64,000 bases of DNA from Lineus longissimus (GCF_910592395.1 NC_088310.1:3603501-3667500), one strand, 5' to 3'; counted from the stretch's first letter, positions 23,133-56,000 are shown. Numbers and translations: made by a program. The notes: generated from the sequence alone by a model not told the origin.

Positions 23133-24251
23133 ATGCAGTTGTTTGTGAAGTCGCAGCAGACCCATGCCTTCGAACTTGTTGGCACGGAGACTGTGTTCGA
23201 TATCAAGGTGAGGAACTATGATTTGTATTTGTATCCAGCGCCGCGGTGGTATCAAAAAAAATTTGATAACTAGGAATCCAGCTTTCGATACGTAGAGTGA
23301 TTTTTGACATCTCTGTTTCATTTTCAATCTAGTCCCCCACCAAAATAGTTATGTTCTGAGTTTTGAGGAAAAGGTTTATTTGTATGTTGTTTCGGTAAAC
23401 AGCTTTGCCCTCCTGACATTGAATTGACTGACATCTCATCTTCTTCTCTTCCAGTCCAGACTTGAGGCCATTGAATGCATTCCATCGGAGGAACAGGTCG
23501 TCTTCTTTGGTGGCAAGCCCCTCTCTGATGATGCAATCCTTGGAGATCACGTCAATGACCTTGCTACTCTCAATGTAGAGGTCCGAATCCTGGGAGGTAA
23601 GTTCAGTTTAGAGACTATGATGACCCGTCTTGTCACATGTTTTGCAGGAGATTAGCATTAGGCACTCGAATATGCCGCTTGGGCTCTCTTGCCTCATTTT
23701 GAGGGAAAAACTGCATTCCAATGAATGAAGTGTGGCCTGCCTTACTCGATCGATAGTCACTTCAACTCTGTTTTCTTTTAGGTAAAGTCCACGGCTCCCT
23801 CGCTCGTGCTGGTAAGGTGAAGGGACAAACACCAAAGGTAAATATAAACATCCATTTTGAATGGGCCTAATTGCTGTAAAGCTGGACTTGAGAATTGTAT
23901 TGGGTTCCAATTTTAAAGACTGTTGTGCACAGTATGGCTTCAGGGGCTTGAGGTAGAGATTTGCCAGTGATGAATACCTATAGAGCTTTTATCATCTGAA
24001 CATTTTGATGATTAATGATAGGACTGAGGCACTCATGTATTGAGCAGTTTGATCAGCAGTTTGGAGCTGGAACACCAATCTGCTATGATAGGTTTTTAAA
24101 AAGGTTCTAAAACTTGATTTTCCAGGTTGACAAACAGGAGATGAAGAAGAAGAAAACTGGCCGTGCCAAGAGGAGGATGCAATACAATCGTCGATTCGTC
24201 AACGTTGTGCAGACCTTCGGCAGGAGGAAGGGACCCAACTCCAACTCGTAA
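23133..24251 (+). CDS. FAU: FAU ubiquitin-like / ribosomal protein eS30 fusion
   Basis: Four coding exons: 23133-23207, 23455-23596, 23782-23837, 24126-24251, giving 132 aa (human 133). Residues 1-73 are the ubiquitin-like FUBI part ([15 protein letters not shown]... ending RILGG). Residues 74-132 are eS30, starting [18 protein letters not shown] and ending in a lysine/arginine-rich tail. The Gly-Gly at 72-73 is the processing site that frees eS30. Family knowledge: the eS30 part joins the 40S subunit; FUBI is cleaved off after synthesis. Expression is probably high and growth-regulated, given the TOP-like leader. Overlapping AATAAA signals follow from 24289. Confidence 0.97.
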
Positions 24252-24288
24252 TTGATTTTGTAATTACAACTGTATATTATTGTCCATA

Positions 24289-24294
24289 AATAAA
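24289..24294 (+). terminator. Poly(A) signal of FAU
   Basis: AATAAA 38 bp after the stop codon, within a taaataaataa run; the motif recurs just downstream near 24300. Confidence 0.65.
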
Positions 24295-24878
24295 TAATGG
24301 ATAAATAAATACTCTGGCGTTTCTTTCTCTTACATCAACCTTTGTGACTGTGTGTCAATCATGTGCATCTTCACTTGCACTTGTCAGACAAAGCAACACT
24401 GGCTACGCTCTCTCAAACCCTCGGCCTTTCATTGTGGTGGAGTTCAACATAGCTGGCACACATAGGAGGATTGATGTGGTGTGCACATAGCTTGTCATTG
24501 TTGTACCATGCTACAGCTTGTCTATGAGTCTGCCTCAAGTTGTGGACTGGACCCGCAGGTTGCCCTATTAAAGATAATGCAGTCAAAGTACCATGCTTGA
24601 AAAAGAATTGTTCCGGCTGCTATTGCCTGAAAAGAGCGCGAGTGCTTCCTATGGTCCCTGGTGAAACAATGAATGCATCATAGTCCTCTGGTATCCATTG
24701 TGGCTGTGATAGGCTCGATCATTAAGTTTCAGGGGTGGTTGTGACATGGTTGTACTATGCTGTGGCCTCTAATCTGGTTGCAACAGCATTTGTGCTTATA
24801 GAAGGCCAATTTTGCTGGACCCATCAATTCACCTCGTTATCCATACAATAGAATGAACCACCTGATTTTTCTAACAGT

Positions 24879-24884
24879 TTTATT
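24879..24884 (-). terminator. Candidate poly(A) signal of GPATCH11
   Basis: AATAAA on the minus strand, about 515 bp past the GPATCH11 stop. FAU and GPATCH11 converge on the 1.1-kb gap 24252-25398, which otherwise shows no gene. Confidence 0.4.
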
Positions 24885-25398
24885 TCTATAAATAACAAAA
24901 TGTACAATGAGGTAAAAACCATCCACTAAAAGATTACTACAACTGTATGTTACCAGTCAATACTATATAGCAGCCTGAACATTTTGAGCTTCTTTCTTCA
25001 AGTTTGCATGAAATGCCTAGCTGCCTTGTACCAGTGAACAAAACAAGACATCTGGCCTGAATGCTGGTCAATGTGAAACTGACCACTCCCACTGACAGGC
25101 ACTGCTCTACAGAAAGTTGGACAAACCTCACTTTTGGCAGTTTGATCAGACGTTAGCCCTTGGACCAGACATGTCTTCTCTGATGCTCGGTCACACGAAG
25201 CTGTATTCCACAATGAAGGGCCTACAGAGTTGTCCTCTCAGAGCAACTATCAATGTAAAGACCATGAAATAACTATGAATGCTGTTGATGGGATTGTTGC
25301 TTTATCATTGCTGATAAAACTCCCCCAAAGGATAGTCATGATTCAGTTTCAATGGAGATGTCCTCCTTTTTTACTTCCATTAGAAAATTGCCAGACTA

Positions 25399-27629
25399 TT
25401 AATCATGATCTGTTGACGTGTCTCCAGGGCAGTTATCTTCGAGGTCCTCTGAATCTGAAACATAACAAGCAACCTGTTAGTTATCAGTGAAATTAGTGAG
25501 TTAGATATCAGTGAAATGTAAGCTAAACTCCCAGTTTTTACAATTTCCAGTTTGTGCGAACTTTTTGCACATGCTTTACAAGCATGTAAAAGGATTCTCT
25601 TGATTACACTGAAAGCTTACCATTATAAGTGATACCACACCACAGGCAATAGAAATAAGTAGATCTCAGGTATTCCGTTAACACTGCAAGCTGATCAGGC
25701 TCCTGAAAGTGCGAAGAAAAGTATATTTGAGTGAAAGGATAAAATCCCAAATGGTTTCTTCATACATGTAAGCACCATGATCTCCTGCCAGGATGCACTT
25801 ATTTTTTCACACACAAATTTTGCTGTGGTTCTTAATTGCCTAATTACCTCCAAATTACATTCTTCCTCCTCTGGTTCTGGCTGTTCTCCCTCATCTTCTT
25901 TCTCTTCGTCTGGAGGAAGTTGGTAGTAATCTGATGGTTTGTCATCATCATCATCCTCAACATCGCCAAAGTCAACATCCTGAGCAGCAGGTTTGAGTAG
26001 AGCTTCTGGCCAGAAAAATGTCTCCAACGGTTGTTTCAAACCCTGTAAAGTATTAAAGTTTTTTAGCTCTTACATGTATTTATTACAAAAACCAGGTAGT
26101 TTAAACCACACGCAATGATTGCACTCAAATAGTTTGATAACAGCAAAAGTAACACTAGTTCCAGCCCAACCCATTTCCAAAAAACTTAAAGAACTAACCT
26201 TTTTTTCAGTATCTAGTTGTTCACAAACACGTTGGCTCTTCATCAGGTCTCCATGAACCCGTTTCTCAGACAGCAAACCGGCCATTCGCTGCCGAAAATC
26301 TTTTTGTTGCTGAACAGCATATTTTGCACGCTTGGCCTTCATCTAAAGAAAGAAAGCATGAGTGGCTAAAAATTGAGAGATATAGAAACGAAATTGGCAA
26401 CCACTGATTGAGATTCGACCATCAAGATGATGGGAGGTTATTTATTTTTCTGATGGAGATTTAACTAATATGTACATGTATACAAATCAAACTTACCACT
26501 TCCCGATATGATTGTATCTGTATATGTTTTCTTTTCATCTCAGCATCTCGTCCCAGCCCGCCTCGACCTAGCTTGAGTTCAACTGGGACTGGTTCTTTTC
26601 TGCCCTTACCTGAAATAAATAATGTAAACAATTACAGGCAATAGATATGTCTTTAGAATTAGGTCAAGTCACCACTGTCCATCAATGTTCTTGCAGGTCA
26701 ATGCAAGGTAAGTGACAAATTTTACAGTTTTGACATTGAACTCATAATTCAAGATCCCAGCGTGAAGTATCTATATCTCCTAACCACATCCCTGAAAACC
26801 CTTTGCAGTAACAACGTTTGGGATAGAATAAAACTTGTGAATGGTAATGGATACAGTGTGTATTTATCTACATACCTTCCTTGCCTAAGCTCATCCCTTC
26901 CTTATATCCCATCTTCTGCAGCAGGGCAAATCCCTTGTTCTCTGTTCCAAGAGCATTGCCCAATCCCTCTTCTCTTTTCTCGTGTTCTATCACTTTGAGA
27001 GGCTTGGTTTTACTTTTGATGTTGGCTTCTTTTTCCTTCTTGTCTCTTTCTAACTTCTTTGCAAGCCTGTCAGGAACGAGGCCTGGTCTTACACTGGCAC
27101 TGTTTTAAAATAATGAAAAAGTTGCAATCATTGTTTAGTCCTAAAAGCCATGGTATTGGGCTATATAGTGTTCAAGTAGGCACAGACCCAAAATGCATAA
27201 TCAGATGATTCAATTTTACGTCATTTGCTAGCTCTGTTAGCTAATTGGTCAGTTCTCTGGTTGTGCGCAAACTGTGCCATCGTCCTATCGGGGACCAAAG
27301 TTCTGAAGTGTTGTATGGTCGTAGTCGGACGTAGGCCTAAATCTTTCATTTCAGATTAGGCCTAGGCCAACGTCATTGGTTGCACCCTTGTTCTATTTGA
27401 TCACAGTAACTGAAATCATCTATCTTCATCCTTATTTTGTCCCATGGAGGGTCCAAAACAGTATTCTGGCTCCACATGACACACAGCGCCACCAACGTGA
27501 AAATATGAAACTTCAAGTTCACTAGGCCAAAAACGAAAATCGAAATGCAAGAACAATTTCAACCCACCACTGTTCAAGGAAAGCATCTGACATATAGTCA
27601 CATTCATCATCATCATCTTTAGATGCCAT
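25399..27629 (-). CDS. GPATCH11: G-patch domain-containing protein 11
   Basis: Seven coding exons, right to left: 27568-27629, 26876-27099, 26497-26609, 26199-26342, 25848-26042, 25621-25702, 25399-25454, giving 291 aa (human about 285). The start MASKDDDDECDYMSDAFLE keeps the family DYMSD motif. The G-patch is at about 70-115 (GFALLQKMGYKEGMSLGKEG, then LGRGGLGRD). A charged coiled coil follows (QQQKDFRQRMAGLLSEK, SQRVCEQLD), then an acidic stretch, a CLWCG zinc-like motif and the terminal NCPGDTSTDHD, close to the human end. Family knowledge: formerly CCDC75, a nuclear protein linked to spliceosomal helicase regulation and reported at kinetochores. The gene shares its 5' region with HEATR5B and converges on FAU. 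Confidence 0.95.
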
Positions 27630-27906
27630 TGAACAAATATAGAAGGTAACTTGAGCTGTAGAATTGATCTTTACGGGCAAAAATAGCCAATGTTTACATT
27701 TTTTTCTAAAACATGGGGGCAGCCATTTTGTTGACGTAATGCTGCGCAGAACGATGCGCAGTAAACATACTTCCGCCATTGGTGAAAATGTTGATGTCTG
27801 GATTATTATGATCGTATAAAATGTTAACATTTTGTCGAATTCAGCTGGATAATTTTAATCTAGATAACTTCAAACGGTAGATAATAACTTTCACCGACTC
27901 TTCAAG
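27630..27906. promoter_or_regulatory. Bidirectional promoter, GPATCH11 / HEATR5B
   Basis: Between the GPATCH11 ATG and a predicted HEATR5B non-coding exon ending at 27906 (donor gtaagt at 27907). It holds a YY1-like cagccattttg (27720-27730), two half NRF1-like tgcgcag motifs near 27741 and 27756, and an ETS/YY1-like cttccgccat (27770-27779). There is no TATA box. These TATA-less housekeeping motifs suit a shared promoter. Confidence 0.55.
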
Positions 27907-28437
27907 GTAAGTCTTAAGTAATTTTTACTTTTTGAATATGATTTTGCAGCGTTTTTCCCCGAGGATTTTCAGATTTGCCTCTTTTTTCTTTTAAACACAA
28001 TACATGATAAATGATACAGTATATAATACACTACTCAATACATGTACACTGTTTTTTGACACTTGGTTAGAGAGTTTCTGTTTGATTGCTTTTAAAAAGG
28101 AGCTGTTTCTAAATTACAATTTCAGGATTGTGACTGAAATCACATCAAATCAATAATCATAAATCAAGTGTAGCTTTGTAGGCCGCTCTAAGTCTAAAGA
28201 CAAAGACCGTCAACATCAAGTGCCGTAGGCGTAGTTTGTTGACTGTTTTTTTTTGTTGGCCTCTTCTTCTTTCCAGTTGATTGTGGCGCACCTGCATTAC
28301 CTATCCTAACCTGGCGGTGGGTCACGGTGGGAGTGGCCAAACTTTCAAACCCAAAAGTCAAAACAATCTTTTTCTCAAGTTTATAGGTTCAGATGTGTTC
28401 TCATTCCAGAAATTCCAACCTCAACAATTCAATGAGT

Positions 28438-48066
<19,629 letters not shown>

Positions 48067-48771
48067 ACGCAATAACTTTGCTAGTCACTTTGATTTTATT
48101 CATTGCTGTTCAACTTGGCCATTCAGTGCTTCAGTTACGGGGGTTGATGTATATGTTTTCGATAATTCGTGCAGTGGAGTTCAGGCTCACTTCAGATTAG
48201 AGGTCATGACTTGCACTGAGTCATACAGTGCACGTTATTGGAAGCAAGTCTACATGATTGACACATGCGGGACTCGAATCTGAGTGTCTTGCAAAGATGA
48301 TAAAATTTATCGGAATGAAAACTTTTTTGAATTTTTTGGTGACTGCATCAAAACAGCGGAAGAAATCGTATTGACAGATTTCTCAGGCAGAATGGATGGT
48401 GAAGTTGTTCATATAGGTGCTGTTTCTCTTGTGTAAGCAATTTGAATACTCTAGCGAACCTTTCATTAGAACTTGTATATACTTGTAGTAGCCTTTAAAA
48501 TACTTACAGATATACACTTATTAATATATTGAATATTCAGCATGAAACTCAAACTGTCCATAATTTTATCATGAGTTGAACTTATCAATGAACGATGAAA
48601 ATTTTCTTGAATGATTGGGTAAATGTTTGGACTCTTCTTGAGATCTTTACGGTTGTTTCTGGTTATACTGGTGACATCATGGGCAATATCGGCAGTGCTG
48701 GCGTAATATGAGAACGGTTATTTTGGTGTGGTAGATGGTGGAAGTTCAGATTTCTATTGACAGTACTGCCC

Positions 48772-48777
48772 AATAAA
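48772..48777 (+). terminator. Candidate poly(A) signal of HEATR5B
   Basis: AATAAA on the plus strand, about 700 bp after the stop. The 3' UTR could also run further. Confidence 0.35.
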
Positions 48778-48946
48778 CGCAATATTCTTGCTATATAATC
48801 CAGTCCCGAGGGACTTTTATCAATATTTCAAATGTATCATAGCGATCTGAAATCGACATTTTTGTGACTTGCCTGTGATGTGATGTCAGATGTACAAATG
48901 TTATACCGACTGTACCAACAATGATCCAATGTATTCTGTAACAAAT

Positions 48947-49036
48947 TGTAAATAATTTTGCACAACCTGGTCATGATGTAAATAATTTTGCACTACTTGA
49001 TCAAATTGTAAATAATTTTGCACTAATTGATGAGAT
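48947..49036. repeat. Three 30-bp tandem repeats
   Basis: Three direct copies of tgtaaataattttgcac plus a variable 13-bp tail, at 48947, 48977 and 49007. They lie just past the likely end of the HEATR5B transcript, or within a longer 3' UTR. The unit contains tgtaaataa, close to a Pumilio-type UGUAAAUA site. Confidence 0.85.
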
Positions 49037-49342
49037 TGAAGCTATCCATTAAATGGGCACTTGATATACATGTACATGGCATATCCATCTAATGTTTTCT
49101 TTTTGATGTAAATGACTGCTTCAACATGATCAGTGTCGCACTTAGTTGGTGAGATTGAGCTGTACATTTTGTGTGCTAACTGCAAATCAATGCATGGATA
49201 ATTTTGTCAAGTCGGCCAAATTCAAGCTGGAATTCCGTTCAATGAAGACTCAAGGACATGTACATGTACGTAGCTGTGTTGATTTATCTCCGCGATGTGC
49301 ATTTCAGCACTGTGTTTTGTCAACGATAACCCTAGTGTTGTT

Positions 49343-49393
49343 AGCTCACCTCTTAGCAGAGGTGAGCTTATCCCATACCGTGGCGTCCGTCGT

Positions 49394-49458
<65 letters not shown>

Positions 49459-50495
49459 CGTCGTCCGTTAGCAGGGCACGTTTCGTAACTGTTAGAGCTA
49501 TTGAGTTGAAACTTAGTAGACATTTACCCTTATGTAATGACACCTTGGAGACCAAGTTTCGGTCCGATTCGTTTCATGGTTTGGCCACCAGGGGGCCAAA
49601 CGTTAAAAGTGAAAATATGCAATATCTCCCTTAATAGTAGTCGGGAAATTTTGAAAAAAATATGGTAGGTACTTCTAGCAAAGGTGCATCATATATCCTC
49701 CGGGTTTTTGATTTGACCTCCTTTTCAAGGTCACAGAGGTCAAATGGTGTAAATTGGCTGTTAGGATGTAACGATGGCACGTTTCTAAACTGCAATGACT
49801 ATTGATACCAAATTTGGTACACATTTACCCCTTAGTCAGGTGATCTCAGGGACCGAAGTTTGGTCCAATATGATTCACCACTTGACCACCAGGGGGCAAA
49901 ATCCAAAAACCTTAAAAATGTGATTATTCCTTAACTTCTTGCCTGATTGCCACCAATTTGATATCATGGGTACATCTAACCACCATACAGTACATGTCAC
50001 ACAGGTTTTCAATTTGACCTTCTTGTCAAGGTCACAGAGGTCAAATGGTGTAAATTCGCTGTCAGGCCGTAACTATGGCACGTTTCTTAACTGCAATGAC
50101 TATTGATCACAAATTAAGTACACATGTACCCCTTGGTCAGGTGATCTCAGGTACCGAAATTTGGTGCGATCTGATTTGCCGTTTGGCCTCCAGGGAGGGG
50201 GCCAAATCCTAAATTCATCAAAATGCCATTATTCCTAGTAATGACTTGCCCGATTGGCACCAATTTTATATCATAGGTACATCTAATTCTAACAACCATT
50301 CAATGTGTCACCCGGGTCTTCTTTGATTTGACCTACTTTTCAAGGTCACAGAGGTCGAATGTACTGTAAATTGGCCATTTTGGGGAAATTGTAATTGCTT
50401 GGACCTACATCAAACCTAACACTACATGACACAATACCATGCTCTTTATCCATCTTTCCTCCACATGAGGTGAGCACAATGGCCCTGGCCATTTC
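49343..50495 (+). mobile_element. Non-autonomous interspersed element with internal ~300-bp repeats
   Basis: It starts with a perfect palindrome agctcacctc-ttagca-gaggtgagct (49343-49368), followed by a (CGT)n tract. Then come three diverged copies of a roughly 300-bp module, starting near 49475, 49776 and 50079, each with gcacgttt..., accaggggg and caaggtcacagaggtcaaa. It closes with gaggtgagcacaatggccctggcc. Elements of this build are common in bivalve and other marine invertebrate genomes. No protein is encoded. Confidence 0.7.
49395..49458. repeat. (CGT)n microsatellite
   Basis: About 21 uninterrupted CGT triplets, flanked by imperfect cgtccgt copies, inside the element above. Translated frames across it give poly-Arg, poly-Val or poly-Ser and are artefacts. 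Confidence 0.97.
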
Positions 50496-53029
50496 ATTAT
50501 GAGTATGACTTAGTCGATTTCAGAGTTCACTGATTTGAGAACATGTGCAGATCATCTTCGTCTGCCTTAGCTGCAGATCATCGGAATATTTCTGTTGCAG
50601 CAATGTGCATTTCAGCATCAGTGTTTGTCAAAAATAACAAAACTTCATCAATTATGGTCATTTTCGAGTCGTCAGGTCATGGTTTCTTTACTTAAGTTCA
50701 TCTGATTATTCTCACAATTTGAATAGCTTATGTATATATTTTGTCGTATTTTAATACATGTACTTTGCTGAGTGTTCTGTTGTTGTGTACATGTACATTG
50801 CGTTGTCTCAGTGACTTGATGAACTTTTTATCTTTTTTAGACTGGTGGTGTATGTAGGTAAAAGTTGGCTCAATGACATATTGGAAAAGAATCCGATGAC
50901 ATATTTGAAAGTGCATTTTGTGTCTATTGATACTAATGTATATTGATATTCTGCTTCTTATTAGCACTTGGTTTCCTATTATACATGTACTGCTTCTTAC
51001 CGAATGATTTTGGGACGAGAAAGAAATCCGTTTCAAAGATACATGTAAGTGCATTTTAAAGATATGTGCATTTAGTTCTACTGGAAAGTCATTGCTCATT
51101 CTGGGGAAGGGGATGCATGAAAACAGTGGTGGGGAAATCATGTAGTTCATCAGCGAGGGTCGGTGATGTTCTTCCAGACCCAATTTTCTGGTAGCGAGAA
51201 AGGTTTGTGTTTGTCATCTTCACTTTTTGAAGAGGTATGCGTTTGCATGTTATTCTTACATTTGCTGCTTCATCATGGCATTGTGCGTTAAAATCGGTCA
51301 ATTATTGCAGAATAGAAGATTTTCTGAGCAATCGTTGATTATTTATTTAAAGCTCAGTAGTGGTTGCAGAACTGTTTGGCCCATCGATGTAAATATCTCC
51401 CGGTTGAAAGTTAAAGGAACCCTGAGAAGCTCAATGTCATAAAAATATATTGACACTCATTTGAATGCAGAAAAACATATTCTGAAGAAAAATATTTTGA
51501 AAAAAGATGAGGTCAGACCTCCGTTTGCATCCACCCTCGGCTCAACTGCACCTGTTATTTCTTAGCCTTGTTAAATTATAAGTTACTGTCTGTGATGAAG
51601 TGAGTTTTCAGAAATCAGTATTGTGTATCATATCATATAGTCAATATTTTATGTATTCAATTAAAATAATTAATTTAGTCTGTTGGCCAGTAGGGGCAGT
51701 GCTTTTTCAATTGCAGTTTCCACTCTTGCACCTTTTGATTGAGTTCTTGTTGCGATTCCTTGACTATGGGCTGCTTGTAAACAAATGTAAATGGCAAACT
51801 TTATTTTGAATTTCTTTCAGGCCTGGCCTACATACATGTATATTGGAGAAGGCATGCTACTCAAATTTCATGACTCCTTGTGTTCAGTTCTATATTTAGG
51901 CCTACTAAATTGAGGATGAGGAGTATAATTTCATGAAGGAAAGGTACATATAAACTTTTGCAGCATAAGGATGTGCTGTGAAACAGATTGTTATTGAGAG
52001 CTTCATTTTTAAGCACATTTCCTCTCCCCTATTGACCAACCATGTAGTTAGCTAGCTGTAAATAGCATTTTCTGTGATTTGTGAATGTGCTAAGCATGGC
52101 CTTTCTGTTGATGTCATCATGTTTGAAACACACCTTCAATTCAGGTATCTCTCAAATTTGATGAGATATTTCTATAGGTGTATAAGTCCTGGAAGAGAGT
52201 CTTTCCTTCCTGGCCTCCAGGATTAGCTCGCTCTGTATGAAATGTATAAAAGGCAAACTCGAAAAAGCCTGGACACCAGGCTTGGAAGTTATCAAAGGTG
52301 ACTTGAAAGTTCATGGACTGTGCAGAATCTTGTTTCTATGGTTACTGCCAGACACTACTTGGTATATTGCCAAATAAATACACAGTGACATGGTTAAAAT
52401 GATGCTTCAGTGTTCATGTTTATACTTCTATGTAACCGACTGTACATGGGTTGGTTTGATAAAGCCTTTTACATCCAAGTGCTAGAACCATTTGTACTAA
52501 TAAAGACAATGGTGGAATGCAATGTGAAGCCATGGTCACCAACAGGCTGTCTGATCAATACCTATCACTACCAGCAGATACAGAACATGTTCACTACGAG
52601 AAAGCCATTGCCACCACCAGGTATTGATGGTAAGCTTGCCTCTACCTAGCGTATTGCTTCATTGTTCGATCAGATACAAATAGAGTGTCCTACAAAGGCG
52701 TACTGATTTTGAAGACAAAACGAAAGCCTTTATTACCGGATGTACCGATAGAGACATTGTCACAACCAGCTGATTTGAAGGAGACCCTGTTGCTGTCATA
52801 GGTACATGTACATGCATACAATCTCGCCACCTGACCCATTCGTGGTCACATACACGACCACTGATAAAGACATTGTCACAACTACATGTCAGCAACTACT
52901 ATAAAGGACACTGCCACGCCCAGATACAGGGCCCATTGAAAAAAAGATGGTCACTTCTGGTCTTGAGTTGCCAATGCTACATCGTCACATTGTCAAGCCT
53001 CAAGGAAAGCGAAGAAGGGGCAGGCGACT
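50496..53029. other. Intergenic, no gene seen
   Basis: AT-rich DNA with several tacatgtac motifs. Open frames are short and unsupported. AATAAA occurs near 52373. From about 52.9 kb the sequence grades into the satellite that follows. Confidence 0.5.
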
Positions 53030-56000
53030 TAGCAGCATAAGACATGGGACCGCAATGTGAAGACAGGGGACTATTCTTCCTGCTACACCAGCCACAAGTT
53101 CTGAAAGACGGGACTATACCTCCTGCTACATCAGTTACTGGTTGTGAAAGACTGTAGACGAAATACCTCCTGATACACCAGTCGCAAGTTATGAAGACCT
53201 CTACATTTTCCTTCTGTAGGTTGTGAGAGACATGCCTGTATGTTGTGAAAGACAGGGGCTATTCCTCCTGCTACACCAGCCACAAGTGGTGAATGACAGT
53301 GCTCCTGTAATCAGTAACTGGTTGTAAAAGACAGCGGACAATATGCCTTTAGCTACAACTGCCACAAGTTATGATAGACCTCTGGAGTCACCAGCCGTAT
53401 ATGGTGAGAGACAGGTGAAAGACACCAGCCACAGGTTTTGAAAGACAGCGAGGGACCATTCTTCCTTCTACACCAGCCACAAGTTGTGAAAGACAGATAA
53501 CTTCTCCGCCTACGCCAACAGCCAAAGGTTGCTGAAGACTGAGGAATACCTGATCTGCTTCATCAACCACGAGTTGTGGAAGACTCGGGACTATACCTCA
53601 TGCTCCTTGAGTAACTGGTTGTGAAAGACAGTGGTCTATATACCTCCTGCTCACCTTTCGTAAGCTAAGAAAGACAGGGCCTAGACCTCCGACACTACCA
53701 GGTGTACGTGAGACGGACGACTAATTTGTAAAAGACAGGGGACTATTCCTCCTGCTAGACTAACCGCAGACAGTGAAAGATAAGGGTCTATATACCACCT
53801 GCTACATTGTACGCCAGTCGCAAGTTATGAATGACAGCCTGGGGATTGTTCTTACTGCTACACCAGCTGCAAAATGTGAAAGACAGAGGACTTCCCCGCC
53901 TACGTAAGCAGCCGCAGCCTGTGGAAGACAGTGGAATACTTCTCAATCTGCATTAGCCACGAGGTGTAAGAGGCAAGAGACGATTCCTCCTGTTGTACCA
54001 GCCGCTACAGGAGAGGCGCTACAGGATGCCCTGGAATGGGTGTCCCAGAACACCAATGAACAGGACCATTCACTGATCCTTACTGACTCACTGAGCTTGG
54101 TTGCAGGTTGCAGAATATGATGGTAATGAGCACATGGATCCCCATCATCCTGCAGATCCCGGCCAGGATTGAAATAGCGTACATCCCAGCAGGACACGCT
54201 GGTATCAAACTCAATGAGCGGGCGGACAAGTTGGCTGGGGGAGCGGTACCTCTCGGCGACCTCGTAAAAGCTCCTGCAGACGAGGTGCGGACCATTGCGG
54301 AGGAGAGCTGGTCCTTGCAAGTGGAGGAGCCACCGTCATGGGCAAAGCAGAGACTTTTAGATAGAGAAATTGCGTGGGGCGAAGGTAGCAGAAGTCGCAC
54401 CTCTGGGCCCAGCAATGGAAGACCAAGAACAACTTCTGATGGGCCAGGTCACCCAAAGGATCATGCAAAATCTACTTGAGAAGCTAGAGGGGAGAGGAGC
54501 AAGGCACATGCCAGAGTCGCTACTCTCCTGGTGTTAAAGACAAGGAAAGGCACCAGCCGCAAGTTAAGAACGACCTCTGGCTTCACCACCTGTGGTTGTG
54601 AAGAACAGGCGACTGAGCTTTGAATAACTGTGAACTGTTTCCCCTTCTGCACTAGCCACAAGTTGTGGAGGACAGGGGACTTCTTCGCCCGGTCATCAGC
54701 CGCAGGTTGCTGGAGACAGCGGAATAAGTCTCCTTCTACATAAGCCATGAGTGGTGAAAGACAGGGGGCTATTCCTCCAACTACATGAGCGACTGGTTGT
54801 GAAAGACAGCGGACTGTATACAGTACCTCCTGTTATACCAGCCGCAAGCTATAAAGGCTCTGGCTTCACAAGGTTGTGAGAAACAGGAGACTAAGTCGTA
54901 AAAGACAGGGGACTATTCCTCCTGCCACACGAATCGGAGACTGTGAAAGATAGGGGTCTATATACCTCCTGCTACATTGTACACCAGCCACAAGTCATTA
55001 AAGACAGGGGACTATACCTCCTGCTACATCAGCAACTGGTCGTGAATGACTATGGACGAAGTACCTTCTGATACACAAACCACAAGTTATGGAGACCTCT
55101 AAATTTTCCACTTGTAGGTTGTGAGAGACATGCCACTATGTTGTGAAAGACAGGGACTACTTCACCCGCTACACCAGCCACAAGTGGTGAATAAAAGGGA
55201 ACTGACTATACCTCCTGCTTAATCAGCAACTGGTTGTGAAAGACAGTGGAACATATACCTTCAGCTACAACTGCCACAAGTTAAGATAGACCTCTGGAGT
55301 CACCAGCCGTAAATGGTGAGATACAGGTGAAAGACACCAGCCACAAGTTGTGAAAGACAGCGAGGGACCATTCCTCATTCTACACCAGCCACGATTTATG
55401 AAAGACAGAGGACCTCTCCGCCTACGCCAACAGCCAAAGTTTGCTGAAGACTGAGGAATATCTACCCTGCTTCATCAGCCACGAGTTGTGGAACGCTCAG
55501 GACTATGTACCTCATGCTCAATAAGAAATTGGTTGTGAAAGACAGTGGGCTGTATACCTCCTGCTTCACCAGCCGTAAGCTAAGAAAGACAGGGCCTAGA
55601 CCTCCGACCTTACCAGGTGTACGTGAGACAGGCGACTGATTTGTGAAAGACAAGGGACTATTCGTCCTGCTACACTTACTGCAGACAGTGAAAGATAGGG
55701 GTCTATATACCACCTGCATCATTGTACGCCAGCCGCAAGTTATGAATGACAGCCAGGGGACTGCTCTTACTGCTACACCAGCTGCAAAATGTGAAAGACA
55801 GAGGAATTATCCGCCTACGCAAGCAGCCGCAGCCTGTGGAAGACAGTGGTATACTTCTCAATCTACATTAGCCACGAGTTGCGAGGGGCAGGAGACGATT
55901 CCTCCTGTTTTACCAGCCGCAAGTTATGAAAGAGCTCTGGCTTCACCAGCTGTAGGTTGTGAAGAACAGTCGATTGAGCTTTAAACAACTGTGAACTATT

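Noticed and set aside
49146..49634. 162-codon frame with poly-arginine
   Set aside because: Reads through the (CGT)n microsatellite inside a repeat element.
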